64,000 nt of DNA from Promethearchaeota archaeon. GTDB lineage: Archaea > Asgardarchaeota > Lokiarchaeia > Sigyniarchaeales > SOKP01. The notes under the pieces are model-generated. The model was not told the DNA's origin. It did not search any database and saw only the letters and a program-made list of their open reading frames with translations. How positions within the stretch are numbered: the stretch's first letter is position 1; each line of letters starts with the position of its first letter. Location of the stretch: the NCBI GenBank assembly GCA_029838195.1, contig JALGVJ010000016.1, positions 29,733-93,732 of the forward strand. The letters run 5' to 3'. A program made the position numbers and the translations under genes. Positions 7,818-17,089 of this stretch are shown piece after piece.

Positions 7818-9218
7818 CTATTCTATTTTTTTCCTTTTCAACTCATGCAATTTTTTCGCTTTCTCTGTTATTTCATTATAAATTTCCTTAGTAAGAGGAG
7901 ATTTAATCATTGCGATTAATCCAATTAATAAAAAGATTGCAGGAAAGATAAAGAATAAACTTCTTAAACCAAAAATCGTTTGTTCGGATGTTCCAAGAGG
8001 ATCAAAAATTGCCCATCCAACAGAATTAAAAACCAATGCGATGCAAAGAAAAACAGCAACATTAGTAAGTTTTGCAATGAATCCATTAATACCATAGAAG
8101 CCTGCTTCTCTTCTTATACCATTTATTAATTCATCTTGGTCAATAATTGCAGAAATATTCACATCTCTAACAAATAAGGCTCCAGCTAATCCAATTCCTA
8201 ATAAGAAAAAAAATATAAATGCAAAAAACGCTCTAGAAATAAACATGAAGGGTACAAGGTTAAAAATTAAAATGACTATTGTTGCAATGAAAGCCTTTTT
8301 AATCCCAATTTTTTTGACCACGTGCTGCCAAAAGAATATAAATATGGCAGCAGAGATAAAACCAATTGCTAAAAACAGCGAAAGTATTAACGAATCATCA
8401 ATCTTTAGTACAAAACTTCCATATAACGGTAATATGGTCGGGATCATCCCAAAAACAAACCATACAGAAAAAGTTCCAACAATATGATGACGGAATGCTT
8501 TATTTTTAAAGGTATATTTTAGAGCAGTTAAAAAGGAAGGAGCGTTTTCTGGATCTTTTGAAAATTCTTTTCTTTCTTCGATTCCAAATTTAATAAAAAT
8601 GGTTGCAGAAACACTGCATAATATAGAAATGAAAATGGCTGCAAAGATGTAATTTTGATAATATTGAGGATCATCATATTTGGGAATGAAAAAGCTTGGT
8701 AAAATAAACGCAATCATCAAGGAACAGATTTGAAAAAATTGAATGATTGTATTGGCTTTTGCCCTCTGTTCTAAATTTCTAAACATTTCTGGAAATAGGG
8801 CTGTTTGATTTACACTCCACATTGTATAAAAGAATTCCCACGTAATGATGATGATTAAAAAATATAAAAATATGATTATCTGATCTCCAATTGGAGGTGT
8901 CCATAAAAAAATGTTAATTATCAATAATGGAATAATTCCTACAATAATGTAAGGTAGCCGACGCCCCCATCTTGTGCTTGTTTTATCTGAAATCGTTCCT
9001 AAAAGAGGATCATTAATAGCATTCCAAAAACTCCAAATAATGAAACCTATTGTGATGAGATTCACGTTTAATCCAATAACGGCATAATAGAAGGTAAAAA
9101 TGAGAAAGCTAAAAAATTGAAAGAGAACAACATCTGTAAAGCCAGCAAGACTATAAAAAATAGCTTTTTTCGTCGTATACTCATTAATTTTTCTGTTTTT
9201 ATTGTTCTTAACATTCAT
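7818..9218 (-). CDS. MFS transporter, GPH (glycoside-pentoside-hexuronide) type
   Basis: A 466-residue protein with about 12 hydrophobic segments. The family signature after helix 2 is clear: NAINDPLLGTISDKTSTRWGRR, close to the N-D-P-x-x-G-x-x-S-D-x-T-x-x-x-x-G-R-R-R-P motif of MelB-like symporters. A second DVNISAIIDQDELING loop in the middle matches MelB relatives. These proteins usually bring in sugars or glycosides with Na+ or H+. No glycosidase gene is adjacent, so the substrate cannot be read from context. It is oriented like the BON-DUF998 gene, 176 bp away. Confidence 0.88.
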   Translation of the reverse strand: MNVKNNKNRKINEYTTKKAIFYSLAGFTDVVLFQFFSFLIFTFYYAVIGLNVNLITIGFIIWSFWNAINDPLLGTISDKTSTRWGRRLPYIIVGIIPLLIINIFLWTPPIGDQIIIFLYFLIIIITWEFFYTMWSVNQTALFPEMFRNLEQRAKANTIIQFFQICSLMIAFILPSFFIPKYDDPQYYQNYIFAAIFISILCSVSATIFIKFGIEERKEFSKDPENAPSFLTALKYTFKNKAFRHHIVGTFSVWFVFGMIPTILPLYGSFVLKIDDSLILSLFLAIGFISAAIFIFFWQHVVKKIGIKKAFIATIVILIFNLVPFMFISRAFFAFIFFFLLGIGLAGALFVRDVNISAIIDQDELINGIRREAGFYGINGFIAKLTNVAVFLCIALVFNSVGWAIFDPLGTSEQTIFGLRSLFFIFPAIFLLIGLIAMIKSPLTKEIYNEITEKAKKLHELKRKKIE

Positions 9219-9419
9219 AAGATATCGTTTTTCATGAAATAGTTAATTAGTATTTAATAGTGAGAGCATATATAAAGGATTAATTCTTTTCTCAATACGA
9301 TTAATAAAAAAGAGAAAGAATATAATTAACACTAAAAAGAGTTGAAAAAGAAATTTTAACTATTTGATCACTTATTTGAATAGAAAATATTTAATATGTA
9401 TTAATTTATAATAATTAAA

Positions 9420-9830
9420 ATGGGAAATTCAGAGCAAGCAGAACGCTGGATAAAACAAGCTAAAATCGATTATGAAAGTGCAATAAATAATTTAGAATTT
9501 AAGTCATTTGAGTTAGTTTGCTTTTTATCACATCAAGTTGCAGAAAAATCATTAAAAGCATTGTTATATAGCATTGGCCTAAGACCTTTTGGGCATTCTC
9601 TTAAAGAACTAGCAGAAACAATTGAAAAAGAAAACATGAACATAAAAATTCCTAAGGAATGCGTACTTGAATTGGATAAGCATTATATTGCCACGAGATA
9701 TCCGGATGCTTTTGTCTCGGGAATACCCCATGAATATTATTCAAAAAAAAATGCATTAAATTGTTTAAAATGGAGCAAAAAAATATTAGAATTAGCAAAA
9801 GATTACTTGAAAAGCATTGTAAAGAGTTAG
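9420..9830 (+). CDS. HEPN-domain protein (HEPN/MNT pair)
   Basis: A 136-residue all-helical HEPN protein (PF05168 type): AERWIKQAKIDYESA, HQVAEKSLKALLY and the C-terminal TRYPDA then AL-x-x-x-K motif. It is followed immediately by a minimal nucleotidyltransferase, and the two stop/start codons overlap. HEPN/MNT pairs are widespread in archaea. In studied pairs (HepT/MntA) HEPN is an RNase toxin whose activity is blocked when MNT adds AMP groups. The canonical R-x4-6-H RNase motif is not clear here, so toxicity is uncertain; a nucleotide-modification partner without toxicity is the alternative. Confidence 0.85.
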   Translation: MGNSEQAERWIKQAKIDYESAINNLEFKSFELVCFLSHQVAEKSLKALLYSIGLRPFGHSLKELAETIEKENMNIKIPKECVLELDKHYIATRYPDAFVSGIPHEYYSKKNALNCLKWSKKILELAKDYLKSIVKS

Positions 9831-10243
9831 TGATTCTAAAAGAATTCATAAATAAAACCCATCAAGCCTTAAAAGATAAATTCATTTGTGCAATTTTAAT
9901 TGGTTCGAGAGCTCGTACAGATTTTAATGAAGGGAGTGATATTGACTTAATTTTAGTTGGAGCATGGGATAATGAAATTCTGTTTGATAGAATTGAAGAA
10001 ATTCAAAATAATACGCCACTTCCTCCCTTACCCATTGATTTCTTCCTATATCGAGTGGAAGAAATTAAAAAAATGATACAGCAAGGAAATCCGATGATTT
10101 TGGATGGTTTTAGGGAGGAGGGAATTTGCTTATATAATGATGTATTCTTTCAGAATGTTCAAGATCTTATTACACAAAAAATCAGTGAGGGTTTTTTGGA
10201 GAAAAAGAATGGCATTTGGAAAGTAAATACTCTTTCTAAATAA
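9830..10243 (+). CDS. Minimal nucleotidyltransferase (MNT antitoxin-like)
   Basis: Carries the polymerase-beta-type active site GSRARTDFNEGSDIDL, with the two metal-binding Asp of D-x-D and a third acidic residue in the IDFFLY strand. I prefer the GTG at 9830, which overlaps the HEPN TAG by one base and leaves about 23 residues before the G-S motif, the usual MNT spacing. The frame is open upstream to ATG 9770 and TTG 9761, but that would overlap the HEPN gene by about 60 bp. Probable role: AMP transfer to the HEPN partner. Confidence 0.85.
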   Translation: MILKEFINKTHQALKDKFICAILIGSRARTDFNEGSDIDLILVGAWDNEILFDRIEEIQNNTPLPPLPIDFFLYRVEEIKKMIQQGNPMILDGFREEGICLYNDVFFQNVQDLITQKISEGFLEKKNGIWKVNTLSK

Positions 10244-10409
10244 AATTAACAGAAAAAAGAAAAAAAAATTTATTCTTCAAATAATTTCAAGTGAGAAACT
10301 ATTTTGTGATTAATTTAGTATCATCAGAAAGAGATTTATTTTATAAAATCAAATTAAATAACAAAAATGTTTTTCTCTATTTTTTCTTTATTTGATTTAG
10401 GTGTTTTAA

Positions 10410-11942
10410 GTGAATAAAATTCAAATTAACGAGGCAGAATATCTTAATAAAGTACAAGCCTGTTGGTTGGGTAAAAATATTGGAGGAACATTAGGCGCTC
10501 CTTATGAAACAAAGAAAACCATGAATGACCTTACTTTCTATGATCCTATTCCGGAGAAACCCGCACCAAATGATGACCTTGATCTCCAACTCATATGGTT
10601 AATAATGTTAGAAGATATTGGCGTTAATCCTTCATTATATCATTTTGCTGAATATTGGAAAAAATATGCGATTGCTTATCCTTGGAATGAATATGGATTT
10701 TTACGACGTAATTTAAAGCGTGGTTTAATGCCTCCAATCGCTGGATGTTTTGAAAATTATTTTTTAGATGAGATGGGTGCCCCCATTAGAAGTGAAATAT
10801 GGGCGTGCATATCTCCCGGAGATCCTCAATTAGCAGCGGCAACGGCATGGAAAGATGCTGTACTTGATCATGCAGGAGGAGAAGGAATGCATGGAGAAAT
10901 GTTTTGGGCTGCCGTAGAAAGCGCAGCTTTCGTAATTAATGACCCTAAGCAGTTGATCGAAATAGGGTTAAATATGATTCCTCTATCCTCGGCAATTTCT
11001 AGAGTTACGCGAGAAGTTCTATGGTGCCATGAAAATGGATTGACTTGGAAAGAAACGCGGAAACGTATTATTTTATATTATGGCCATAATTCTCCTTGTC
11101 ATGCGCCTCAGAATCATGGATTTACTCTATTAGGATGGCTTTACGGTAATGATTTTGGAGATAAACTTTGTAAAGCGGTGAATTGCGGATATGATACGGA
11201 CTGCACTGCCGCAACATTAGGAGCTCTTCTTGGAATCCTCAATGGTTTAGAATATATTCCTAAAAAATGGAGCGATCCAATAGGAGAAAAGATAGTTCTG
11301 CATTTATTAACAAGAAAAGGGAACTTGAAAAACCCACCCCGCAATATTCACGAATTAACAAATCGAATTTTTAAAATAACAAAGCAATTTTTAATTAAAA
11401 ATTCTAAAACTTCAATTTTAGGAGAAAAAACTACATTACCCGAAAATTTATACTCTTTATTATTTCAAAATGAAAAAGCACATCATGTATTGCGTTCTGA
11501 TATCCATGCAGCAGTATCCCTCGTAAATGATATTGAAATCACCCTATATTATTTTGGTGAACCAGTAATAAAACCAGGGGTTGATAAAATATTAGGAATC
11601 TCTTTGAAAAAAAATGGGTTCAAATTAAAAAATAATGTTTTTCTGGAAGTACCAAATGGCTGGGAGGTTCAATTTTTAGATGATGAATTTGAACAAAAGC
11701 GTTTTATAATTCGGGCATCGGAAATCCAAAATTTTAATATCATCCATGTTTGCTTACCACAAATAAATGAGAATAAAAAGATAAAATTCGTTATCTTAGG
11801 TCCAAATGAAGCTCAAGGATATCCTAGCGGGATAAATATTCCGAGACCTTCCTTTAAAGGTTCTGATAAAGAATGGCTTGAAAAAATAGGAATTTCTAAA
11901 AAAAGATTAAAAGAAAATTCCATTAGAAAAAAAAATGATTAA
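10410..11942 (+). CDS. ADP-ribosylglycohydrolase family protein with extra C-terminal domain
   Basis: Starts at GTG 10410 after an AGGTG ribosome site. The N-terminal ~310 residues match ADP-ribosylglycohydrolases: early GxxxGxxxGxPxE-like region (WLGKNIGGTLGAPYE, residues 19-33), metal site PNDDLDLQ (53-60) and second metal site GYDTDCTAATLGALLG. This family removes ADP-ribose from proteins or small molecules, or hydrolyses related N-glycosides. Residues ~340-510 form an additional beta-rich domain ending in a basic tail, which is not part of the core family and may bind substrate. No ADP-ribosyltransferase lies nearby, so a nucleoside-hydrolase-like catabolic role is possible. Confidence 0.85.
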   Translation: MNKIQINEAEYLNKVQACWLGKNIGGTLGAPYETKKTMNDLTFYDPIPEKPAPNDDLDLQLIWLIMLEDIGVNPSLYHFAEYWKKYAIAYPWNEYGFLRRNLKRGLMPPIAGCFENYFLDEMGAPIRSEIWACISPGDPQLAAATAWKDAVLDHAGGEGMHGEMFWAAVESAAFVINDPKQLIEIGLNMIPLSSAISRVTREVLWCHENGLTWKETRKRIILYYGHNSPCHAPQNHGFTLLGWLYGNDFGDKLCKAVNCGYDTDCTAATLGALLGILNGLEYIPKKWSDPIGEKIVLHLLTRKGNLKNPPRNIHELTNRIFKITKQFLIKNSKTSILGEKTTLPENLYSLLFQNEKAHHVLRSDIHAAVSLVNDIEITLYYFGEPVIKPGVDKILGISLKKNGFKLKNNVFLEVPNGWEVQFLDDEFEQKRFIIRASEIQNFNIIHVCLPQINENKKIKFVILGPNEAQGYPSGINIPRPSFKGSDKEWLEKIGISKKRLKENSIRKKND

Positions 11943-11948
11943 AAAGTT

Positions 11949-12494
11949 TCACAAATAATCGTATCCTTTCTGATATGCTTTAAAATTTAATTCCCAAAAC
12001 TTAACAGGAATATTCTGCTTAATTGCTTGATATATGAATTCATTACTAACGAGATTTGAAATTTTAATTAATCCACCTAACATTATAAAATTAATTCCTT
12101 TCATGAATTTTAACTCAGATGCAAGATCATTTGCTGGAATCTTATATATATTTCCTTTATTTTCCGAAAAATGAATGAGATTAGAATTAATCAAGATTTT
12201 ACTCTCTCGGGTAGTAGAAGAATAAAAATAATTAAATGCATCTTCGGAAAATGCAATTAAAAAATCAACTTCATTAATAACGGGATAATTAATCTTATCC
12301 ATGTTGGAAATTATTACATCACTCTTTACTCTCGTTCCTCGCTGTTCTGCTCCATAAGACTGCGTCTGAATAGCATTTTTATTTTCTAATATTGCAGCTG
12401 TTCCCAATATAATACTTGCAAGGATAACGCCCATTCCGCCCGTTCCACAAAATCTAATATGAAATTCACTATTTTCTTTTTTCCCAAAATTCAT
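11949..12494 (-). CDS. korC: 2-oxoacid:ferredoxin oxidoreductase gamma subunit
   Basis: A 181-residue gamma subunit: RFCGTGGMGVILASIILGTAA at the N-terminus, SYGAEQRGTRVKSDVIIS, and an ML-GG-L segment (FIMLGGLIKIS). It contributes to the CoA-binding and inter-subunit part of the enzyme. Its ATG lies inside the 3' end of korB (26-bp overlap), so the two are translationally linked. Last gene of the korDABC operon. Confidence 0.93.
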   Translation of the reverse strand: MNFGKKENSEFHIRFCGTGGMGVILASIILGTAAILENKNAIQTQSYGAEQRGTRVKSDVIISNMDKINYPVINEVDFLIAFSEDAFNYFYSSTTRESKILINSNLIHFSENKGNIYKIPANDLASELKFMKGINFIMLGGLIKISNLVSNEFIYQAIKQNIPVKFWELNFKAYQKGYDYL

Positions 12495-13344
12495 TCTTTA
12501 TTCTCTCTCGCATTTGTTCATATAATTGATGAAAATCGGGTTTCTCTAAATTAGTGATTTCTCCAATTATTATCTTTCCTTCATAATGTGCAGTAAAACA
12601 TTCACTCAAATCCCGGAAAACATGAGAAGAATATTCATCTTTACATTCCGTGCTATATTGGATGGTTTCATTCAATAAAAAATTTAAATATTCTCGTGTA
12701 TTCGAAAATTCCTTTCTATTTGTAGGACACGGAGATATTAACTCAATGAAAGCAAGTCCTTTCTTTTGTAATCCTTTCTTAATGGATTTTATAGCTTGAA
12801 TTGAATGAGCTGTTGTCCAGCGAGCCACATATACCGCTCCAGCAGCTTTAGCCAAAAAAGATAGATTAAAAGAATGTTCAATATTTTGATATGGTGTAGT
12901 TTTAGTAATATAACCCATGGGCGTTGTTGGACTTACTTGTCCTCCCGTCATGCCATAATTTTCATTATTAATGCAAATTACCGTAATATCAATATTTCTT
13001 CGAACCGCTTGTAAAAAATGGTTTAATCCAATCGCCGCTAAATCTCCATCGCCAGTAAAAACAATGACCGTTAAATTGGGATTCGAAACTTTGATGCCAG
13101 AAGCAAAAGCAATGGCACGGCCGTGAGTAGTATGAACTCCATATGCTTCAAGGTAAGCGGGTAATCTTGAAGAACATCCTATCCCAGAAACAAATACAAG
13201 ATTGTCTTGCGAAATATTTAGATCATCTATCGCTCGAATGACGTAATTCATGACCTGTCCAATACCACACCCTGGACAGAACATGCTAGGCAATAAATCC
13301 TTCCGTAAATATTTTTCCCGTAAATATTCTGAAGATTTTATCAT
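12469..13344 (-). CDS. korB: 2-oxoacid:ferredoxin oxidoreductase beta subunit (TPP-binding)
   Basis: A 291-residue beta subunit that holds thiamine diphosphate and a 4Fe-4S cluster. Visible are CPGCG (residues 23-27), SGIGCSSR, THGRAIAFASGIK, the TPP/Mg motif GDGDLAAIG...NNENYGMTGGQ, and a later conserved Cys in SPCPTNR. The length and motifs match the 2-oxoglutarate (KorB) branch, although 2-ketoisovalerate or pyruvate enzymes are close relatives. It starts three bases after korA ends. The product succinyl-CoA would feed the SucCD enzyme encoded at the left edge of the window. Confidence 0.94.
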   Translation of the reverse strand: MIKSSEYLREKYLRKDLLPSMFCPGCGIGQVMNYVIRAIDDLNISQDNLVFVSGIGCSSRLPAYLEAYGVHTTHGRAIAFASGIKVSNPNLTVIVFTGDGDLAAIGLNHFLQAVRRNIDITVICINNENYGMTGGQVSPTTPMGYITKTTPYQNIEHSFNLSFLAKAAGAVYVARWTTAHSIQAIKSIKKGLQKKGLAFIELISPCPTNRKEFSNTREYLNFLLNETIQYSTECKDEYSSHVFRDLSECFTAHYEGKIIIGEITNLEKPDFHQLYEQMRERIKNEFWEKRK

Positions 13345-13347
13345 GTT

Positions 13348-14520
13348 TCATCCCTTTTTAATTAATTTTAATATTTCTTTAGGCTTAGGTATAGCACCCC
13401 CGATTTTATGAAATCGGTCCACATCACAATGCCCTTGAGAATGTTCCAATACTTTATGATATATTTGTCCTAAATTCATTTCCACAACAATATATTTTCG
13501 TATTTCTAAAGAAAGATCTAAAATTCTTTCGTGAGGAAAAGGCCATATCGTAATCAATCTTAAATAACCTGCCCTATATCCTTGTTTGCGAGCCAATTCA
13601 ACCGCTTCTAATGCTGAACGAGATGCTATTCCACATGAGACGATAATAATATCTGCATCTTCCGTATATTTTTCTTCGATGTCTATGATGTCTCGTCGAT
13701 TATCAGAAATCTTTTCATAAAAACGCCGCACCAATTGCTCATGAACTTCACTATTATCCGTAGAGGGATATGCTTTCCAATCATGAGTAAGGCCCGTTAA
13801 ATACGTGTGATATTTCTGCCCAAAAGCATCCATTTCCGGAACTTTTGAAGGATGCGTGTATCCCGTCCGAAATGGATGATATTTTTTCTTTTCAATGGTC
13901 ACGGGCACCCTTCTAATGATATCCACTTCCTCTTGATATGGAATCTTCAATTTTTCACGAGTATGGGCAAGAGCTGCATCAGAAAGAAAGATAACGGGTA
14001 CTCGATATTTATCTGATAAATTAAATTCGCGAATGATCATCTCTAAGGATTCTTGAACCGTATTAGGATAAATTGCGATGATATAATGATCACCATGGGT
14101 ACCCCAACGTGCCATCATGAGATCTCCCTGAGCGGGTTTCGTTGGTTGACCCGTAGACGGACCCGAGCGCTGAACGTTAACAATCACGCAAGGAGTCTCC
14201 GTCATGCAAGCATACCCAATGTTTTCTTGCATCAAGGAAAAACCAGGTCCGGAGGTAGCAGTCATCGTTCGAAAATTATTCCAGCTTGCCCCGACAATTG
14301 CCGCAATCGAAGCAATTTCATCTTCCATCTGTAAACAATAACCATTTTTCAATAGCGGTAAAAACCTCGCCATTAATTCGAGGATTTCCGTTGCTGGTGT
14401 TATGGGATAACCCGCAAAAAATCTACAATTAGCTAAGAGAGCCCCATAAACGATGGCCTCATTACCAGAAGCAAATTGAATTTTTGGCTCCAAAATATCA
14501 TCTACCGTAATTTCTTTCAT
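13348..14520 (-). CDS. korA: 2-oxoacid:ferredoxin oxidoreductase alpha subunit
   Basis: A 390-residue alpha subunit with the pyrimidine-binding domain. Landmarks: FASGNEAIVYGAL, FFAGYPITPATEI, QMEDEIASIAAIVGAS, TATSGPGFSLMQE and QRSGPSTGQPTKPAQGD, which are diagnostic for KorA. A transketolase C-terminal-like domain follows (VSCGIASRSALEAVELAR). ATG and the korD stop overlap by four bases (ATGA). The YPITPATE motif is shared by all 2-oxoacid oxidoreductase alpha subunits; the T-K-P-A-Q segment supports 2-oxoglutarate. Confidence 0.94.
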   Translation of the reverse strand: MKEITVDDILEPKIQFASGNEAIVYGALLANCRFFAGYPITPATEILELMARFLPLLKNGYCLQMEDEIASIAAIVGASWNNFRTMTATSGPGFSLMQENIGYACMTETPCVIVNVQRSGPSTGQPTKPAQGDLMMARWGTHGDHYIIAIYPNTVQESLEMIIREFNLSDKYRVPVIFLSDAALAHTREKLKIPYQEEVDIIRRVPVTIEKKKYHPFRTGYTHPSKVPEMDAFGQKYHTYLTGLTHDWKAYPSTDNSEVHEQLVRRFYEKISDNRRDIIDIEEKYTEDADIIIVSCGIASRSALEAVELARKQGYRAGYLRLITIWPFPHERILDLSLEIRKYIVVEMNLGQIYHKVLEHSQGHCDVDRFHKIGGAIPKPKEILKLIKKG

Positions 14521-14792
14521 TCTTCTACCGCCTCCCTTTCTTCTCTAAGAATCACGCTAATTGCCATTTCCGGGCAAATCAATTCGCACTTTTTGCAGCA
14601 CAAGCATTCTTCAATATTTTGAATGGCCGGCAAGGTATAACCTCTCTTATTTCGCTTAGCGGATTCACTGAATATCTTTTTCGGGCAAATTTCAATGCAA
14701 TATCCGCATCCTTTACAAAAATCCTCTTCAATTTTAATTAATAGGGCTTTATTCGTTTTATTCATCGTCGAAAAGATAAATTCTTTAGACAT
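14517..14792 (-). CDS. korD: Ferredoxin-type delta subunit of the 2-oxoacid oxidoreductase
   Basis: A 91-residue two-cluster ferredoxin with two Cys motifs, CKGCGYCIEICPK and CLCCKKCELICPE, each able to hold a 4Fe-4S cluster. It would pass electrons from the beta subunit to soluble ferredoxin. First gene of the korDABC operon. Confidence 0.93.
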   Translation of the reverse strand: MSKEFIFSTMNKTNKALLIKIEEDFCKGCGYCIEICPKKIFSESAKRNKRGYTLPAIQNIEECLCCKKCELICPEMAISVILREEREAVEE

Positions 14793-15233
14793 TTTAAAAA
14801 AATTTCAAGATTTCTTACTTTAATATTATCATTCATTAGTAAATATTATTAATATATAAGAAATGTTCAAAAACATTATGATTAAACACTAAAAATTTTA
14901 ACAATGTTCAAAAATATAACGTGGCGCTAAGAATTATTACATTTCCCAGAATATAAAGTTAATTTTTATATTAATATACTTGATATAATAGATTTTCATG
15001 GAAATTGTTCATTCATAATGGATTTCAAAAGGCAATAAATTTTCCTATTCTAAATAATTTAGTTCAAAATAAAAAATATGAATGTATGAATGGAAGGTCC
15101 ATGAGGAAGTGATTCATATTAACTCAGCAATGAATGCGTTAAAAAGGGCTATATCATGGGAAAAAAGAATTCATGATTTCTCTTTTATCCTGGTATAAGC
15201 CGTAAATCTTTTCTTAAATTTGAGGAAATCACG
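14793..15233 (-). promoter_or_regulatory. korDABC promoter region with repeated AATGTTCAAAAA boxes
   Basis: A 441-bp gene-free stretch. Reading toward korD, a TATA-like TTATATATTAAT lies near 14850-14860. Immediately upstream are two copies of AATGTTCAAAAA (14862-14873 and 14903-14914, 41 bp apart); the first is part of an inverted repeat AATGTT-CAAA-AACATT (14862-14877). This arrangement fits a regulator-binding site, but no regulator can be assigned. The right half, to 15233, holds nothing I can support. Confidence 0.4.
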
Positions 15234-16088
15234 CTAATTAGAGAAAAATTCTTTAATTCGGGCGATTATCACTTCGGGAGCATCATGCATTGCCCAATGA
15301 GAGCTCTTTTCTATTTTTTCAATTCTTAAATCCTTGACCCAATCTGCTAACCCTTCTAAAACTACCGGTTTGACAAAATTATCTTTCATTCCATGGATGA
15401 CAAGAGTAGGCACCTCAATAATTCCTGAATAGGGATCAATATTGCGGTTAGCTCTATAATAATTTACTCCGCATAATATCGAATTCGGAATGGACCATGA
15501 TTCTAAGTATTTTTTCTTATCTTCTTCCGTAAATGCATTTTTTTTCCTTGCAGTTCCAAATACTGCTGCTTTCAGCCCCATCATGTCGTTTTTCAAGAGA
15601 CTTTGTTCTCCTCCCGGTTGTATTAATTGAAAAATGTATCCTGAAGCCCTTCTCTGAACTTCATTCGTTGCAATTTTATGTCCAAAAATTTTGGGATGAG
15701 GTGCATTTATTATCACGAGTTTCTTCATTAATTCCGGATATTTAAATGCAAAAGACCATCCGATGACGCCACCCCAATCATGTCCTACTAAATAAAAATG
15801 ATTGAAACCTAATTTTTCTGCTAAAATTTTAATATCTTCAACGAGGTGTTCTAATTTATAATGTTCAACGCCTTCTGGCTTGTCACTTAAATTAATACCC
15901 CGCGTATCCGGAACAATTAATCGGAAATGCTCTTTTAATCCAATTATCACGTTTTTCCAGCCATACCAAAAATCCGGAAAGCCGTGCAATAAAATAATGG
16001 GGTCTCCTTTTCCAGCGAGAATTACATGCAATTTTACTCCATCATGACATGTAATATATTTTTCTTCTAAGTCTTTTAACCCTTCCAT
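15234..16088 (-). CDS. Alpha/beta hydrolase, epoxide-hydrolase/haloalkane-dehalogenase-like
   Basis: A 284-residue alpha/beta-fold hydrolase. The oxyanion loop HGFPDFWYGW (35-44), the nucleophile elbow GHDWGG with Asp104, a likely acid Asp in HGMKDNFVKP (~238) and the catalytic His264 in SSHWAMHDAP form a Asp-His-Asp triad as in epoxide hydrolases and dehalogenases. No signal peptide; cytoplasmic. Asp rather than Ser as nucleophile argues against an esterase. The substrate is unknown. Neighbouring hydrolases (two metallo-beta-lactamase proteins) are in the same direction but too far apart to prove an operon. Confidence 0.88.
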   Translation of the reverse strand: MEGLKDLEEKYITCHDGVKLHVILAGKGDPIILLHGFPDFWYGWKNVIIGLKEHFRLIVPDTRGINLSDKPEGVEHYKLEHLVEDIKILAEKLGFNHFYLVGHDWGGVIGWSFAFKYPELMKKLVIINAPHPKIFGHKIATNEVQRRASGYIFQLIQPGGEQSLLKNDMMGLKAAVFGTARKKNAFTEEDKKKYLESWSIPNSILCGVNYYRANRNIDPYSGIIEVPTLVIHGMKDNFVKPVVLEGLADWVKDLRIEKIEKSSHWAMHDAPEVIIARIKEFFSN

Positions 16089-16144
16089 TTAATTAAACCT
16101 ATCATTTAAATATATTAATAAAAGAAATTATTAAGAAAATCTCT

Positions 16145-17074
16145 TTAAAACACGTCCAAATCATTCGCGCATACAACCTCTCCATTAAAATAATTTTTAA
16201 CCGTACGCTCTATATATTCTGGTGAAGAAATTGTAGGCACGATATGAGTTAATACAAGTTTTTTTGGTTTTATTTCATTTAAAATGTCAATTAATTGTGG
16301 AATTGTTGTGTGAGAGTTAATAATAAAATCTGCCGTTGAATCGTTTCCCAAGAGGAATTGATTAGATATAGCAAATCTAATAACATCATCCAATATTACT
16401 TCATGAACTAAAACATCGACGGGTTTCAATTTAGCTAATTGTATTAGATTTTCATTTTTAGTAGTGTCACCAGATAACAAGATAGATTTCTCTGGTGTAT
16501 CAAAGCGAAAACTAAAGCATGGCATTGTCGGTATGTGCGATGTTAAAGCACAGGTAATTTTAATTCCTCCAATCTCCCATGAAAATCCTTTTTCAATCTC
16601 ATGAACCTCCGTTTCCAATCCCTCAATATTTATTCCCGCGGTCATGCGATCTTCTATATCATTTTGATTAAAAATCTTAATTGCATTAATTACTTCCTTG
16701 GTACCTACGGGACCCCATATTTTCCATGATTTTGTACGACGAGTGAAAATCGAATCCATCCATATTGTAGGCCATGCATTGATATGATCTTGGTGGAGAT
16801 GGGTAAAAATCAATCCTTCTATTTGATTGAAATTTATACCTGCTTCTATAATTCTCATGGAAGCCCATCGTCCGCAATCTACAAGAATGCAAGTCCTTTT
16901 ATATAATATTGCATTTGAGGGGCCCGCACGGGCGACATCTGGTACGGGTGCCCCGGTTCCCAATGTTATTATTTTTAATTCTTTTTCACGTCTAATAGGC
17001 ATTCTTATGGGATTTCTCCCGGGCTCTTGAACACTTTCCAATTTATTTATTATCATATCTCTATATTCTGACAT
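16145..17074 (-). CDS. Metallo-beta-lactamase fold hydrolase, RNase Z/arylsulfatase-like
   Basis: A 309-residue MBL-fold protein: LGTGAPVPDVARAGPSNAI strand, H-x-H-x-D-H as THLHQDHINAWPT, later metal ligands in LLSGDT and LVLTHIVP. The overall order is that of RNase Z/ElaC-type proteins, but the family also includes arylsulfatases and phosphodiesterases. It lies 15 bp after the end of the Fe-S protein gene (17090-18202) and is read in the same direction, so the two are probably cotranscribed. A tRNA-processing role is not implied by that context. Confidence 0.82.
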   Translation of the reverse strand: MSEYRDMIINKLESVQEPGRNPIRMPIRREKELKIITLGTGAPVPDVARAGPSNAILYKRTCILVDCGRWASMRIIEAGINFNQIEGLIFTHLHQDHINAWPTIWMDSIFTRRTKSWKIWGPVGTKEVINAIKIFNQNDIEDRMTAGINIEGLETEVHEIEKGFSWEIGGIKITCALTSHIPTMPCFSFRFDTPEKSILLSGDTTKNENLIQLAKLKPVDVLVHEVILDDVIRFAISNQFLLGNDSTADFIINSHTTIPQLIDILNEIKPKKLVLTHIVPTISSPEYIERTVKNYFNGEVVCANDLDVF

Positions 17075-17089
17075 TTTTCCTCCTCTTTT

